Below are positions 35,487 to 47,423 of a stretch of 64,000 nucleotides of DNA, in pieces. Position numbers and translations under genes: made by a program. A model generated the notes under the pieces. It had not been told where the DNA came from and ran no database searches. It worked only from the letters and a program-made list of their open reading frames with translations. The stretch's first letter is position 1, and every line of letters starts with the position of its first letter. Where the stretch lies: NCBI GenBank assembly GCA_963995505.1, contig OZ023187.1:12053176-12117175 (forward strand). Reading direction: 5' to 3'. The stretch comes from Hypericum androsaemum. Lineage: Eukaryota > Streptophyta > Magnoliopsida > Malpighiales > Hypericaceae.

Positions 35487-36393
35487 TAGGGGTGTGCATT
35501 CGGGATATCCCGATCCCAAATACCGAATACCGAATATCCCGAATACCGAATTTCAAAAAATCTCTCTCCCGATCCCGAAATTATATCGGTATCGTACCGA
35601 ATACCGAATTAAATTCGGGATTGGGATCGGGATTTACCCATAATCCCGAATTGTAATATGCATGCTTCAAACAAAATTGATCCCAGAAATCAAAATCTAC
35701 CCCAAAAAATCAAAAGATCAAAAGAAGAACAATATTAAACCCTAAGCATGGAATAAGGACGGAAGTTCATGTTGAAGCAAAGGAAGGACAGTCAATTCAT
35801 AGAGTAAATGTTCAAGCACGAAATTAAAAAAAGAAAGAGGACGAAATTAAAACCCAACAAATCAGCAACATACGCATAGAAGCAACTAAAAGTGAAAAAT
35901 AAGCATAAATTCATTATCTAGTTTCAAAACCCCCAAATTTTGAAACCCTAAATTGAGAAAAAAATCACAAATTAGAAGGAGATAGGGAGAGGATAAGGAA
36001 GAGGGTAGCCGTCGCTTGTTGGGGCCTCGTGGTGGTCGCCTCGCCGGAGTGTGTATTTTGATGTGTGAGATTGGGAGAAAAAAATTCGACCAAAAAAATT
36101 ACAGAGAAAAAAAGTGGGGAAGTCGGGGAAGGAAAAGAGAGGAGCGAGGAGAGGAGGAGAGGTTGAGTTGTGCTGTGTGTTTTAGGCTTATATATATAAT
36201 ATGGCAAAGTTACAGTTTAGTACTTCGGTATTTTCGGTATTACCGAAATAATACCGGTATATACCGAAATTCACCGAATTTTTCAAAAAACTCATACCGA
36301 ATTAAATCCCGAATCCCGAAATACCGATCCCGAAATCCCGAATACCGAAAAAATACCGAAAATCCCGAATCCCGAATCCCATTTACACCCCTA
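35487..36393. mobile_element. hAT-like non-autonomous DNA transposon
   Basis: The ends are inverted: TAGGGGTGTGCATTCGGGAT at the left and, reversed at the right, TAGGGGTGTAAATGGGATTC. A perfect 8-bp target-site duplication TTCTTACC flanks them (35,479-35,486 and 36,394-36,401), as expected for hAT elements. Both subterminal regions are crowded with CCCGAATACCGA-type repeats, mostly in opposite orientation. No transposase is encoded; the interior contains GA-rich sequence. Confidence 0.88.
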
Positions 36394-36401
36394 TTCTTAC
36401 C

Positions 36402-36845
36402 TATTCTTCTGTTCGAACGGCAAAATCCCCAATGAAAAAAAAAATACGTGACAGAAGCACGCGGCTGCAGGGCCCACGTTGCTCGCACCAAATCGGCCCC
36501 CCACAGGCACGATTGTTAGTCCTAGATGCGCTACGGTAAATCCTTTGCTTGTTCAATAGTATGTCTTTATTTTCTTCCGAAGAGACATCTCTGTCTTCCA
36601 AAAAACGAAGTTCAGGAACCGAAACTTAGCCCATTTACACAAAACAGAAGAAATTGAGATTCTGAACTTTTGCAAGATCATTTCCGAGGACAGGTTCTAA
36701 AGTTACATCATTTATATGTTTCTCCTTCATCCGACAGTCGAGCCAAACGCATCAAACTAACATGGCACTAAAAGATGTGGGAAAGATACAACAATATCTA
36801 GGATCATTCCTCTGGTTAAATCATGTGTTGAACAGATTCTCGCCG
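36402..36845. other. 3' flank of shugoshin gene
   Basis: Short non-coding segment between the hAT-like element and the stop codon of the shugoshin gene; it presumably contains the 3' UTR. Nothing else seen. Confidence 0.5.
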
Positions 36846-39244
36846 TCATTTTCTCCGCATTTTCACTCTAAGTGAGATTTCTTTGTACGATTCCACCTTC
36901 TCGGCTGCTCTGCGCATAGGTCTTCCCAATGACGACCTGTTCAATCCTGGTATTTCCCTTTGTTCAGATGCTTCCTTCGCCGCTGATGAACCAGAAAGAA
37001 CTGCACCATCTTCTTGAAGCGGGTCGTCGGAAGACTTGGTGACAGGAAGTATAACATCTTCAATCTCAAACAAATCCTCTCGAGGTTCCTGTTCCTGTTC
37101 CTGTTCCTGTTCATTGGGTATGAATCTAGCCGATTGCCTGCGCCTACAAGGGAAAAGCAAACGTGATGACCTCAGCCACGGTAAAAATTCATCCAGAGAT
37201 TAATGCTTGTTTTACGAGAAGGTAAAAATTCATCCAGAGATCAAGTCAAAACTCTCAGCCACGGTTCAAAGAATCTGAAAAACTGTTCTGTAACCTGAGA
37301 GAGCACGTTACATCAAAGGGATATCAATAAACTGGCATCTACCTGAACCCTTTTTCCGGTCAGAACGGCATCAACCTAAACTTAAACAACCTAATTCAGT
37401 TGTTTTCGGCTAGATTTCAGGTGGCATCTTATACCAAAATTTTATTTTCCAACATAATGCTAAAAATATGTATGTGGCAAGTGTCAAATGGATTAATGCC
37501 AACAAGCACTATAGTAGCCCTCATTGATCAGTGTGGATAGTACCCAACCTTTTGCTTTCAACCTTCTCCTGTTTTCCTTGTTGATTTGCAGTGGAAGGGC
37601 CCATAGCTGCAAATAATGGATGATCTTTATCAGCTTAAATGGAGCTCACGTGAGAAGAACATAAACATGTAAACGAAATTCTAGCTTAAATATCATACAT
37701 TTACTTCTTCCTGAGCTCCTCATGCAGCAGTCACTAGGCTTAGTACTGCATTCTTCTTTTCTTGAGCAGTTCCTAGGTAATTTCTCCACATCCTGTCAGG
37801 ATTCCACAAGGAGGAATTAGTTTACGGGTGATTCCCTGTGTAGAGTAGTTTGGAGTGCTTTTTCCAGAGAGACGTACCTGAGATTTACCAACTTGGCAGC
37901 TTGTATCTGCTTGTGTCTGCACAAAATCTTTATTTGTTATTCCAAAGTGCAGTTAACTCTACAAAGGTCTTTTTCTTTATCAAAATCTATAAATGTTCAC
38001 TATAGCAGTCAATAACAACCAACATTCCAATGTTGATGAACTATATAATGCAGAAGTATCGGAATAATTCATTCCGCTATATGTGGAAGTCAACATCATG
38101 TTACATTTGGCTGAAAATGTTCCACCAAATTCATTATCTTGTACTCTAAACATCAATATCATGTGCCAAATGGTAATTGTATGCATATATAATTCACAGT
38201 CTGATGCAGCTATGGGCCTGCATTTCTGACAACGCCGAACTCTATAATGTATCATGAAATAATCTACAAAAAGTAAACTCAGAAAACATATCATTAAATT
38301 GAAACCGACACCAACCTTCGCTTCCACTTTTTCCACATTAAGCAAGGCTTCTTTGCACAAAAGTTCGTGTTGTAGGGCCTTCAACTGCAAACCAAGAAAC
38401 AAACATGCTAAGTGACCGAGGAAATAAAGCAGTGATCTAGGCGCAGGAAATTTGAGAGAGGGTTACCTTATCTTTCCCCGAATTGAGTTCCTGCACGTCA
38501 AATCAGAATTCCAATCAGATTAGAAGAAGCTAGACCATACGGCTAGAAGAATTCGCTCAGAAATTTAAAAGTTGTATTAGACAGAAAGCACGTACCTTTA
38601 GCATCTGGCTATTTGATTGAGCAAGACTCCAGTTCTGCGACTGCAGTTTCTGGACTGTCGTCCGCAATTTTCCCAGCTCATTTCCAATCAACTCGACGAT
38701 TTTACTGCACGGTTAGAGATTAAGGAATCCCAATAGCGCCTCTAAGAGTCGACGAACTAAACAACAGCCTTTTTTTTTCTTTCCAACACCACCACTCATC
38801 CTCTAAACAGAAAGCTCACGACATTTCCTCACGCTCTGCTCCCTTCGGAGACCCGAAAAGAACAGAATTATTAACGAGTCAAAGAAACAAAGGGCCGCGC
38901 GAAAAGGATACTTCCTCTCCTCGAGAAGCTTCGCCAACATCGAATTTTCCTGTTCCAAAAACCCCAGACGTTACCCCTACCACATCAGCTCGTATAAAAC
39001 CCTAATACTCCCCCATCGACGCAATCAAACAAATTTGCGTATATAAAAAAAGAGTAGACAATGTGGGTGGGGCCCAAGGTGGAAAAGTGAGTACCTTGAT
39101 GAGGAGGTGGATGGAATTGGTCGGATCCCCATTTGCACCAACCGAATTAGGGTTTCCGAGATTGGTGATATCGACGAGCGTCCTCCTCGCCGGTCCGCCA
39201 ATCGTCGCCCGCTTCGCCGCCACCCTCTCCCCGCCCTTCATCAT
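36846..39244 (-). CDS. SGO: Shugoshin (centromeric cohesion protector)
   Basis: Shugoshins recruit PP2A to centromeres and shield cohesin during meiosis and mitosis. Nine exons: 39095-39244, 38912-38949, 38596-38704, 38467-38490, 38316-38384, 37878-37916, 37705-37792, 37549-37606, 36846-37143; 873 nt, 290 aa. The N-terminal coiled coil follows the plant pattern: TLVDITNL, ENSMLAKLLEERNKIVEL, GNELGKLRTTVQKLQSQNWS, SLAQSNSQMLKEL, LKALQHELLCKEALL. The C-terminal basic SGO motif has RRRQSARF and SSLGRPMRRAAEKVESYKEI, ending VKMRRK. An in-frame TTCCTG hexamer repeat (about 37,085-37,112) gives the (EQ)n run. At 290 aa it is shorter than Arabidopsis SGO1 or SGO2, mainly through a short middle region. 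The start could be either of two adjacent ATGs (39,244 or 39,241). All introns are GT-AG and the frame is continuous. Confidence 0.9.
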
Positions 39245-40328
39245 CTTCTTCTTCTTCCTCCTCCTCTTTTTAATGTTCCTTTTATTTTCTTTTTCTTTTT
39301 TCGGAAGAAGGAAGGGTAGGATTTGAACGGGAAATTACTTTTGAATTGGAGCGGGAAGGGCAAAATGGGGAAGAGAAAATGACAGGAATAAAAGAAGAGA
39401 AAGGGAAGCTCCAAGTTCTAACGGCTGGCTGGCTCATCCAAGTTGTAGTAGTTACCCCTACTTGTGCGAACCTGTTTTTGAATTCCCTAACCTCTCTCCA
39501 AACCCAAGTACAGAATCGAATCGAGTACCGTTGTTCTTATTTGTATGACGGTTTTTTTAATGATATTTTTATATTCATAAAGTTTAAACTAAAAAAAAAA
39601 GATTTAAAAAATTCAAATTCTTTATCACTTGAATCAACTCTCATTGGTTAAAATTTCTGCAGACGGATTATGTAATACAAAATCGTCATGGTTAAAATTT
39701 CATGCATAAAGTTGGGTATTGAGCTTATTGTTTCTCTTGGCCTCTCAAATGTCATTTTTGAATCTGATTGTAAACAGGTTATTTCATTATTGTGATCTTA
39801 GATTTTATGCTATAATTATCATATTTTTATTATTTATCTTATGTAACTGCATAATAACCACAATGAAAACATATTATTAGTTATTAAATGTATAAACATA
39901 GTTTTATTATATTTTCCATAAAAGATAACTTACATTGTAATTCAATACCTAAAAATAGAATAGAAGAAAGGATCAAACACTAGCCGTCAACATCTATCCC
40001 TGCAGGGTTCCACCATTGAGGAGAGACATTAATCTCGTCATTAGCGCTAATCTAACGATTAATCTCGTTCAAAGAATACGCCAAAGAAAAGGCTGAGCTC
40101 GTTGATAGAACCAATCTCCATTTATATTAACCATCTCAAGTTGATTAAAAGTGCCCACATAGCAACAAGTTCAGAGAACAACTGCAGATCTGCTACACAA
40201 GAAACACAACTCTACTTCTAGACATGTTCAGCCCTCTCTTCCACTTGCCATCACCTAAAACCAGCTCGTAGCCAACGAACGAGCAGATTATACGACATCG
40301 ACTTGATGTGCGAGTCCTCTTCCAATAG
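39245..40328. other. Intergenic DNA between shugoshin and the NSE6-like gene
   Basis: Immediately upstream of shugoshin, then AT-rich spacer, then a segment (39,970-40,175) that recurs at 45,010-45,165, which may overlap the 3' UTR of the next gene. No additional gene recognised. Confidence 0.5.
39970..40175 (+). repeat. Dispersed repeat, copy 1
   Basis: It shares ACACTAGCCGT, CTGCAGG, then GAGACATTAATCTCGTCATT with AGCGCTAA and AATCTCCATTT with 45,010-45,165 in the same orientation, with indels between. Confidence 0.75.
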
Positions 40329-43300
40329 TCATTTTGTATTGGCGCCGTGCAGAAGAAATGAGGCCTTGGTACGAACCTGAAACAATTGTAGAAACGTTCT
40401 AATGAGAATTAAGCAAATTCATCCTTTTAGAAGATATCGGTTCATGATAATAAGGAAATGACTGCACCTTGGATGCATACGGTCTTAAATCTGTGCTACT
40501 GATGTGGCAGGTACAGTTTCGCAAAAAAACGCCTAACATTGCATGAATCACTTCTTTGTCTTTGATTTTTATATCGGATAAGAGCCAATGCTCTGTTAAG
40601 GCCAAGTGAATGTACACCTTAAAAAGGTCACATTTTTTGTCTTTCAGATCGACCGATATAAGCAAAGACAGGATGTCTTCTTCATTCGAAATCTGCAGAA
40701 CATCGTATAATGTAGAATCTGTAAGTTTCCTGCTAATTGCACACATGAAATGCAATCCTAATAGAAAGACTGATCCATGGAGCCGTTCTGACCATTTTGG
40801 CAAGAGACAGAAGAGACAGCCAACAACTATGCAAGAAATTCTTTTCCAGTGTTGATGATACTGCTAAAACAACATCACCAATTACCTTGTTATCGAGACA
40901 GACGAGCAAAACATGGTACGAGAAAGCACTCCTCAGTTGATTGCTGCGAATATTTATCCCTGAGATGAATTCCACGGTTTTCAAGCAATTCAAGTCACCA
41001 GGAACTCTGCACATGACAGACAAAGTATTGTACAGAGCTTGAGAATGATCATGAGAGACTGATCATGAAACAAGCATGTGCAAAATCTCAACATCACCCA
41101 CAAAGTGAACTATCATATCTTGCGATGATATTCAATGTTTACAATCAGAAGAACAAGAACCAGAGTCGAGGGCAAGGATTAGCAGCTTGAACTGCGGCAT
41201 GTATCGTCTTTCTCATTATGGAAGCAACCAAAAATAATCACATGCAACTAACTGTTTATAGTTACTGGGGAAAAAACAAACAGATTACGAAGAAAATTTG
41301 TGATGATGTCAGAAAAGAAGAGACGGCTTGTCATAAGTTGCACCGTGAGAACTGGTTAAGCAAGTCACAGATAAACAAAGGCAGTTACCTGCAGGCTAAA
41401 TTTATTGCTATTTTCTCACAGCCGGAGTTCCATTCCTCTTCATTGAAATACTCAATAATCGACTGCATAGTCTCGCGCAGAAGCACTAGCAAACCTTGAA
41501 GCTGGCGGTCTAATGATAAAGAGATGACAATTTGAAGTAGCTCTTCAGCTTGAGATGTTTCTAATACAGATCTTTCCCTTCTGCATATAGTAGGAAGAGT
41601 ATCAATGTAAAACCAGAGAACTCTTTTGAGCCGTGCCATACGTTAGGAGGCGAAACTAAGGGGAAAAAGCCAGTTCTTACTGAGTTCCAAAACACAACAT
41701 ACCTTCCTCGACAATATTCTGCAACAAATTTGAGCCAGGATCTAATGTTTCGCGAAGGTCCCCTTTGATAGGAATCTGAAAGATGAAAAGAATCCTGAGA
41801 ACAAGAAAGGGAAAAAGGTGGATATAGACAACAAAAGTTGCAAAGTGGCACAGGAACAACAACAGACAGTGTGGCAAAGAACCAACGACAGACAGTGTGC
41901 CAGTGCTACCCAAAAAGCTCATTTGCTTCTTAAGTCCATGTTCTTCTCCAAATCTGACCAGAAATAGTAGGACTTACTCAGGTTTACTGATTTTGAGACT
42001 GAATCATTGAACAGGTATCCATATGATTCCATAGCCTTTTTTAATTCAAAATAGCTAGGATGCCACTCAATTATCATTGCAGTCCCCTCAGTCTGAAAAG
42101 AATAGTGAACAAATCGCCACAACTCAGAGGATACCATAGAATACACCGATTCAATGCGGAAGAAGAATTTGGAAAGCTGAACCTAGCATCAACAGATTCA
42201 TAAATTAAGTTCACCTTTTCCTTTGATGAAAGAATGGCACACCAAAAGTCACAAGCAGATGCCACAAGTTCGTCTCTTTCCGAGTATAACACTGATAACT
42301 CCAAGGTTGAGCATGCGTTATATGTTAAATGGAAACCAAATGAACAAGATAAATGGCACGTGTGCACTCACTCAAATGAAATGTCCATTCAGAAATTGAT
42401 TTCTCCACATTCTTGCAGGTGAAGGCCAATTTAAGAAGCCAGCCATTGACTAGCAGTCCTTCAAGATAAGTATCCCCTGGAAAAATGTATCAGAAAGGTC
42501 ACCAAATCAAGTCATCCCTTTGAACTGGTGGAGAAGCACCAGAAAAGAAAACCACCACAATAAAGGTGCATCAAGTAGCACAGAAAATCATAAAAAATAA
42601 AGCATATCAATAGGAAATTCTGTCTATTACCTTCAAATTGTATATTGGATAAACATTAAAATAAAGCATATCGATTGGAAATTCTATGTATTAAATTCAA
42701 ATTGTATACTGGAAATACGGGAAACTATTTGGGATGAGGTAAGCATGGTTAACAGGACTTCATGGAGGTCACCTTCTTGTTCATTGAGTCCCACAACCGA
42801 GTTAAGCTCATTGCTCATGAATGACTGCAAAATTGAGAAACTCCTAAACTCGTAAGGGAGAGTTGGTGGCGCCTTCTGCAATTAAAACAAAAGACCAACA
42901 AAAATTGAAACTTGAGCTAGAGTTGCTTTAAAGATGAACCTAGTGATTTCATCTGAAATTCAAGTCTATTTGTCAGATGGAAACCTACCTGGTCCCCAAA
43001 AAGTTGTAAGCCCCATGCAGAGAACTCTTCTTCACAACCCATTGCTTTCATCTGCATCAAAGAGATTATAGATCAACACGCAAAACTGGAAACAATATCA
43101 TACAAAAAGCGCATCAAAACAGGAAAAAAAATAAGGGTCGATCAATGCTCAAAACCGGAAACATAACAAACGTAAAGTGCTGCTATATTGAAGCATGCTA
43201 TACCTGATTGCGGCATTCGTCAATTTTCTTAGAGAGCAATGCTTCCTTGCCATACTCTTCTTCGTCGGAATCACAATATTTGCCCGACTTGGCTCGTTTA

Positions 43301-43789
43301 CTCTCCCTCTCAACCGCTTTGCCCTTTTCGTTGAAGTAATCACTCACTAGATCATCCAAACCAATGACTTTCTTCCTGATCGAAACAACCCAGAAACAGA
43401 GAGGACCACCAAGTCAACATTACACCCCAAAGACAAAAAAAAAACCAACTAAATTCTACAAACAAGGGAGGCAACACAAGTAGGAAAATTGGGTCCTTCC
43501 CAAAAATCCAACTTCTTAGAAAAATAAAAATAAAAAACAGAGCTTGACCCAAGTAAAAAAATAAAAAATTGCTCGTATCATCATCAGCACCACTTAAACA
43601 ACAGGAAAAAAAAATATGGGTAAGAAAATGAAAATCCGCTTAATGGGTTCATCCTAGAAAGTGAACCCTAAAACAACCCAGAAAAAAAGTTTCATCCATG
43701 TTAATTAAAAAGAAATGTGACCTAGTGGGAGCAGGAGCAGGAGAAGTAAGAAGTGAGTCTTCGATTTCGAAGTCGAGAGGGCCATCCAT
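40329..43789 (-). CDS. Conserved plant protein, possible SMC5/6 subunit NSE6 (ASAP1-like)
   Basis: Twelve exons: 43722-43789, 43204-43375, 42989-43051, 42773-42875, 42372-42476, 42215-42273, 41978-42092, 41703-41775, 41389-41580, 40886-41006, 40468-40860, 40329-40376. They join in frame to 503 aa. The start MDGPLDFEIEDSLLTSP is followed by RKKVIGLDDLVSDYF, a basic/acidic linker, then a largely helical protein with Leu-rich segments (LLQIVISLSLDRQLQGLLVL, RQLQGLLVLLRETMQSI) suggesting HEAT-like helices. No catalytic motif or signal peptide is seen. The opening resembles what I recall of Arabidopsis ASAP1 (At2g28130), the NSE6-like partner of SNI1 in SMC5/6, a DNA-repair and recombination complex; this is recall, not a search. 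The acceptor of exon 6 (GAAAGAG) was chosen because it alone keeps the frame. The gene looks intact. Confidence 0.7.
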
Positions 43790-45288
43790 CTTCTTCCTCA
43801 CTCAATACCCTTCCGTTTCTTCCCCCAAGAGTTTAACCAGAACCGAAGCGCCAAAATTTTAGCGGGTTTCTAATCTTTTTTCCAAATGAATTTCTTTATT
43901 TTTTATTTATTAAAAAAGATAATGTGCTGTTTCTATTCAACTGTCGATTTTGATTTTTCACAACGCTCTTGGGCTTTAGGCTATCTTTTCCTAGTTTGGG
44001 CTTTCGGCTTCCGCTGGTATCTACCAGAAAAGAAAATTAGTATTATCATAAGTATGAGCCATTGAGCCAATATATATATTAATAATAAAGTTTCAAAGTT
44101 TTCAAAATTATTTGGTTCAGTTTTTTTTAAGTAAATTTTCATTATCGAAAAAAAATATTTACAAGAAAGAACCCAGACGGGACTAAAGTAGTATAGAATT
44201 ACAGGAATATCTATACTAAATTAGTCTTGCCAAATTCGTAAAAAATAATAGTTCCAAATTATAAATGCTTTTGGTTGTCCCGGACCAAAATAACCAGTCT
44301 CTTGCTTGGAGTAAGATGTTGTTAATCAAGAGATAAAAATCTGGTCTTTCACCATAAAAAATAACCTTGTTCTGATGTCTCCAAACTTAGTTTAGTCTCA
44401 AATTTTGTTGAATCTTGATTAGTTCAAATTTTTGCTAGTTGTTATATTAGGTTCTTCGTAAAATTATTTTGTGGGGTACCCGAACATGACTATATATTTT
44501 ATGTTTTAACAATGTTGTCAAGAAAAAAACAATTTGTATCGTCAAATTGACTAGTGCGAGTTAAAATTTTGTACCATCGGTTCACGCCATATGGTTTACT
44601 TTCTATTTTCAGATTTTGTTGAATTTACATTGGTCAAAATTTGTTGCTTGTTAAATTAGGTTCGTCATGAAATTACTTGTATCTAAGATGCAATGAATTC
44701 CGTCGTAGCTACAACAATCGAGACTATAGCTTAAACCAAGAAATTTGTCTAATGTCAAGTCCAATTGCTTACTATTATAAGTCAACTAGAAGCATACTTA
44801 ACCTTGATAGTCATAACTCACATGAGATTATTTATTTTTCGCACCTCTCGGAATCGGGAGACACTCATTAAACCGACTTAGATATGTTGAAGTCAGATAA
44901 GATCCGTAAAAAATGACAAATATATACTAAGTATTTAATATTGTTACATTTTTGTTAAACTAGAATATCTCTTTCACTACTTGATCTAAGTATTTGTTAG
45001 TTAATGCTGGTTAATCCAACACTAGCCGTTAGTTTCTCTGCAGGTTTGCATCATTGAGAAGAGACATTAATCTCGTCATTAGCGCTAACGTTAACTTCTA
45101 ATCTCGATGACAGAACTAATCTCCATTTTAAAGTCATCTATAACTGACCACATACCAACAAGTTCATACTTCATAGTTCAGACAACTTCTTTATATCTAG
45201 AAGAACAGAGCTACAGCCACTACCACTAGCAAACTAACCTTATCAAGCACAAAAAGAGAGACACAAGGACACTAACAGGGGCAAAAAG
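43790..45288. other. Intergenic DNA, divergent promoters
   Basis: Lies between the starts of the minus-strand NSE6-like gene and the plus-strand NFD4-like gene. It is AT-rich with a copy of the dispersed repeat at 45,010-45,165. No further gene recognised. Confidence 0.5.
45010..45165 (+). repeat. Dispersed repeat, copy 2, upstream of NFD4-like gene
   Basis: Matches 39,970-40,175 in the same orientation. It ends about 120 bp before the NFD4-like start codon, so it may contribute to that promoter or 5' UTR. Confidence 0.75.
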
Positions 45289-46953
45289 ATGAGCACTGAG
45301 GCATGGAGATTTGCAGTTCATGTGATAAAGGGAAGATGGTTCTCTGTGTTTGCCTCATTCCTAGTGATGGCAGGGTCAGGAGCAACTTATCTCTTTGGAA
45401 CCTATTCTAAGGAGATAAAGTCAACTCTTGGTTATGACCAAACAACTCTTAACCTGTTAGGATTCTTCAAGGATCTGTCGGGAGTCACTGGTGTCCTAGC
45501 TGGGCTCATAGCTGAAGTTACACCAACTTGGTTTGTCCTCTTACTGGGTTCCGCAACGAACTTTGCAGGCTACTTCACGATCTGGCTGGCTGTGACCGGT
45601 AAGATCGCGAAGCCGAAAGTATGGCAGATGTGCGTTTATATCTGCATTGGAGCCAACTCTCAGAATTTTGCAAACACAGGAGCTCTTGTCACTTGTGTCA
45701 AGAATTTCCCTGAGACCAGAGGAGTGATTGTGGGATTGTTGAAGGGGTTTGTGGGATTAAGTGGGGCAATCATGACACAGTTTTACTTGGCCATCTATGG
45801 GAATGATTCCAAGTCTCTCATCCTCCTTGTCGCGTGGCTCCCAGCCGCTCTGTCCGTGGTTTTCGTGTATACTATCAGGACAATGAAGGCTGAGAGGCAA
45901 CCAAATGAGCTTACAGTGTTTTACCATTTCCTCTATGTGTCTATTGTGTTGGCATTCTATCTGATGATCATTAACATTGTTCAGAGACGGATGACGATGG
46001 TGAAAGCAGCGTATGTCGGGAGCGTAACAGTAGTTTGCGCTTTCCTGTCTCTACCTCTCCTGATTGCCATTAGACAGGATTGGTCCCAATGGCAGCTCCT
46101 CAAGTCCAAGCAAGAATTGGAGCCTCCTAGCGAAGTTACAGTTGAGAGGCAGCCCTCAGAAGTTGCAAAGAATGAAGAGGACAACCCGAGAAGATCAGTG
46201 CTCCGAATGGCATTCGACAAGCCGGACAGAGGTGAAGACCACACCATCTTACAAGCACTTACAAGCATCGACATGCTGATCCTATTCGCTGCTACTTTCT
46301 GCGGGTGCGGAACTGGCTTGGCAGCAATTGACAACTTGGGTCAGATAGGTGAATCACTAGGCTATCCAACAACAACCATAAAGACATTTGTTTCGCTAGT
46401 GAGCATATGGAACTTCTTTGGGAGAGTCTTCTCAGGATTTGTCTCGGAAGTCTTGCTGGTGAAATACAAGATGCCAAGGCCATTGATGATGACACTGATC
46501 ATACTCTTGTCATGCATAGGCCACCTCCTCATCGCCTTTCCCTTCCCCGCTTCGCTCTACATTGCCTCGATCCTGATCGGATTCTCCTACGGTGCTCAAG
46601 TTCCAATGCTTTTCGCCATCATCTCGGAGCTCTTCGGGTTGAAGTACTACTCTACACTCCTCAACTGTGGCCAAGCTGCTCTCCCTCTCGGATCATACGT
46701 ATTCGGTGTGAGGATAACCGGGAAGTTGTATGATCGCGAGGCGATGAAGGAGCTTGCGACGAGAGGAATGGACAGGTCTGCAGTGAAGGGGCTTACTTGC
46801 ATTGGAGTAGAGTGCTTTAGGACATCATTTGTGATCTTGTCCGTGGCGGCATTTTCAGGTGCTCTTGTTTCACTTGGTTTAGTGGTCAGGACAAGGAGGT
46901 TCTATCAGGGTGACATATATAAGAAGTTCAGGGAGGCAAATGGACAGAGCTAG
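45289..46953 (+). CDS. NFD4-like nodulin/major facilitator membrane protein, paralogue A
   Basis: An intronless 554-aa polytopic membrane protein. The N-terminal nodulin-like half starts AWRFAVHVIKGRWFSVFASF and has GSGATYLFGTYSKEIKS and GYDQTTLNLLGFFKDL, all typical of the NUCLEAR FUSION DEFECTIVE 4 family. QNFANTGALVTCVKNFPE and RGVIVGLLKGFVGLSGAI are the conserved MFS-type loop and helix. A hydrophilic loop (about residues 265-310) separates it from the C-terminal MFS half with NLGQIGESLGYPTTTIKTF and ISELFGLKYYSTLLNCGQ. Roughly 12 membrane spans can be seen. The substrate is unknown; Arabidopsis NFD4 is linked to nuclear fusion in the female gametophyte, but most members are uncharacterised. 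Convergent with a close paralogue at 50.6-52.2 kb. Confidence 0.93.
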   Translation: MSTEAWRFAVHVIKGRWFSVFASFLVMAGSGATYLFGTYSKEIKSTLGYDQTTLNLLGFFKDLSGVTGVLAGLIAEVTPTWFVLLLGSATNFAGYFTIWLAVTGKIAKPKVWQMCVYICIGANSQNFANTGALVTCVKNFPETRGVIVGLLKGFVGLSGAIMTQFYLAIYGNDSKSLILLVAWLPAALSVVFVYTIRTMKAERQPNELTVFYHFLYVSIVLAFYLMIINIVQRRMTMVKAAYVGSVTVVCAFLSLPLLIAIRQDWSQWQLLKSKQELEPPSEVTVERQPSEVAKNEEDNPRRSVLRMAFDKPDRGEDHTILQALTSIDMLILFAATFCGCGTGLAAIDNLGQIGESLGYPTTTIKTFVSLVSIWNFFGRVFSGFVSEVLLVKYKMPRPLMMTLIILLSCIGHLLIAFPFPASLYIASILIGFSYGAQVPMLFAIISELFGLKYYSTLLNCGQAALPLGSYVFGVRITGKLYDREAMKELATRGMDRSAVKGLTCIGVECFRTSFVILSVAAFSGALVSLGLVVRTRRFYQGDIYKKFREANGQS

Positions 46954-47423
46954 ATTGATTCAATAAGAATGCTTAGACATGAAAAAAGGAAAATGATGAT
47001 TCAAGGAACAAATTGGTTTTTGCTATTTATTGTTGTATCACCGAAAACAACTAATAAATTGTCGGAGATGGTCGAATCCTAACCAAAAATGATTTTATTT
47101 TCTGAGCTGTTACTTCAGTTAGATATTTTTAATTTGAGACACAATTTAAGACAATCAATTATTTTAAAGATGCTTGTTCCAACTTTTTCCTGTCTATTTG
47201 ATTGTTTTAGTGATTTGTGGAAGCATTGTTAGACTAATTGGGAAATTTTTGAACGAACTATCGTTTGTTCTCTATTCTTCATATCTGGTTACTATTTGTT
47301 ATGAATGTTCTATACATCCGTATAACATTTCTAAACTATATATTACAATCTTGAGGACGTCCAACTTTTTCTTATTTTTTTTAAGTAAGGTCAATTTATA
47401 TTTTACGTGGGGTATATACATTA
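46954..47423. other. 3' flank of NFD4-like A
   Basis: Probable 3' UTR followed by AT-rich DNA. No gene recognised. Confidence 0.5.

Noticed and set aside
36016..36435. 139-codon frame
   Set aside because: It mostly translates the CCCGAATACCG repeats of the hAT-like element.
45981..46733. Frames of 70-120 codons in other frames of the NFD4-like genes
   Set aside because: Shadows of a long conserved coding sequence; the same shadows recur in the paralogue.
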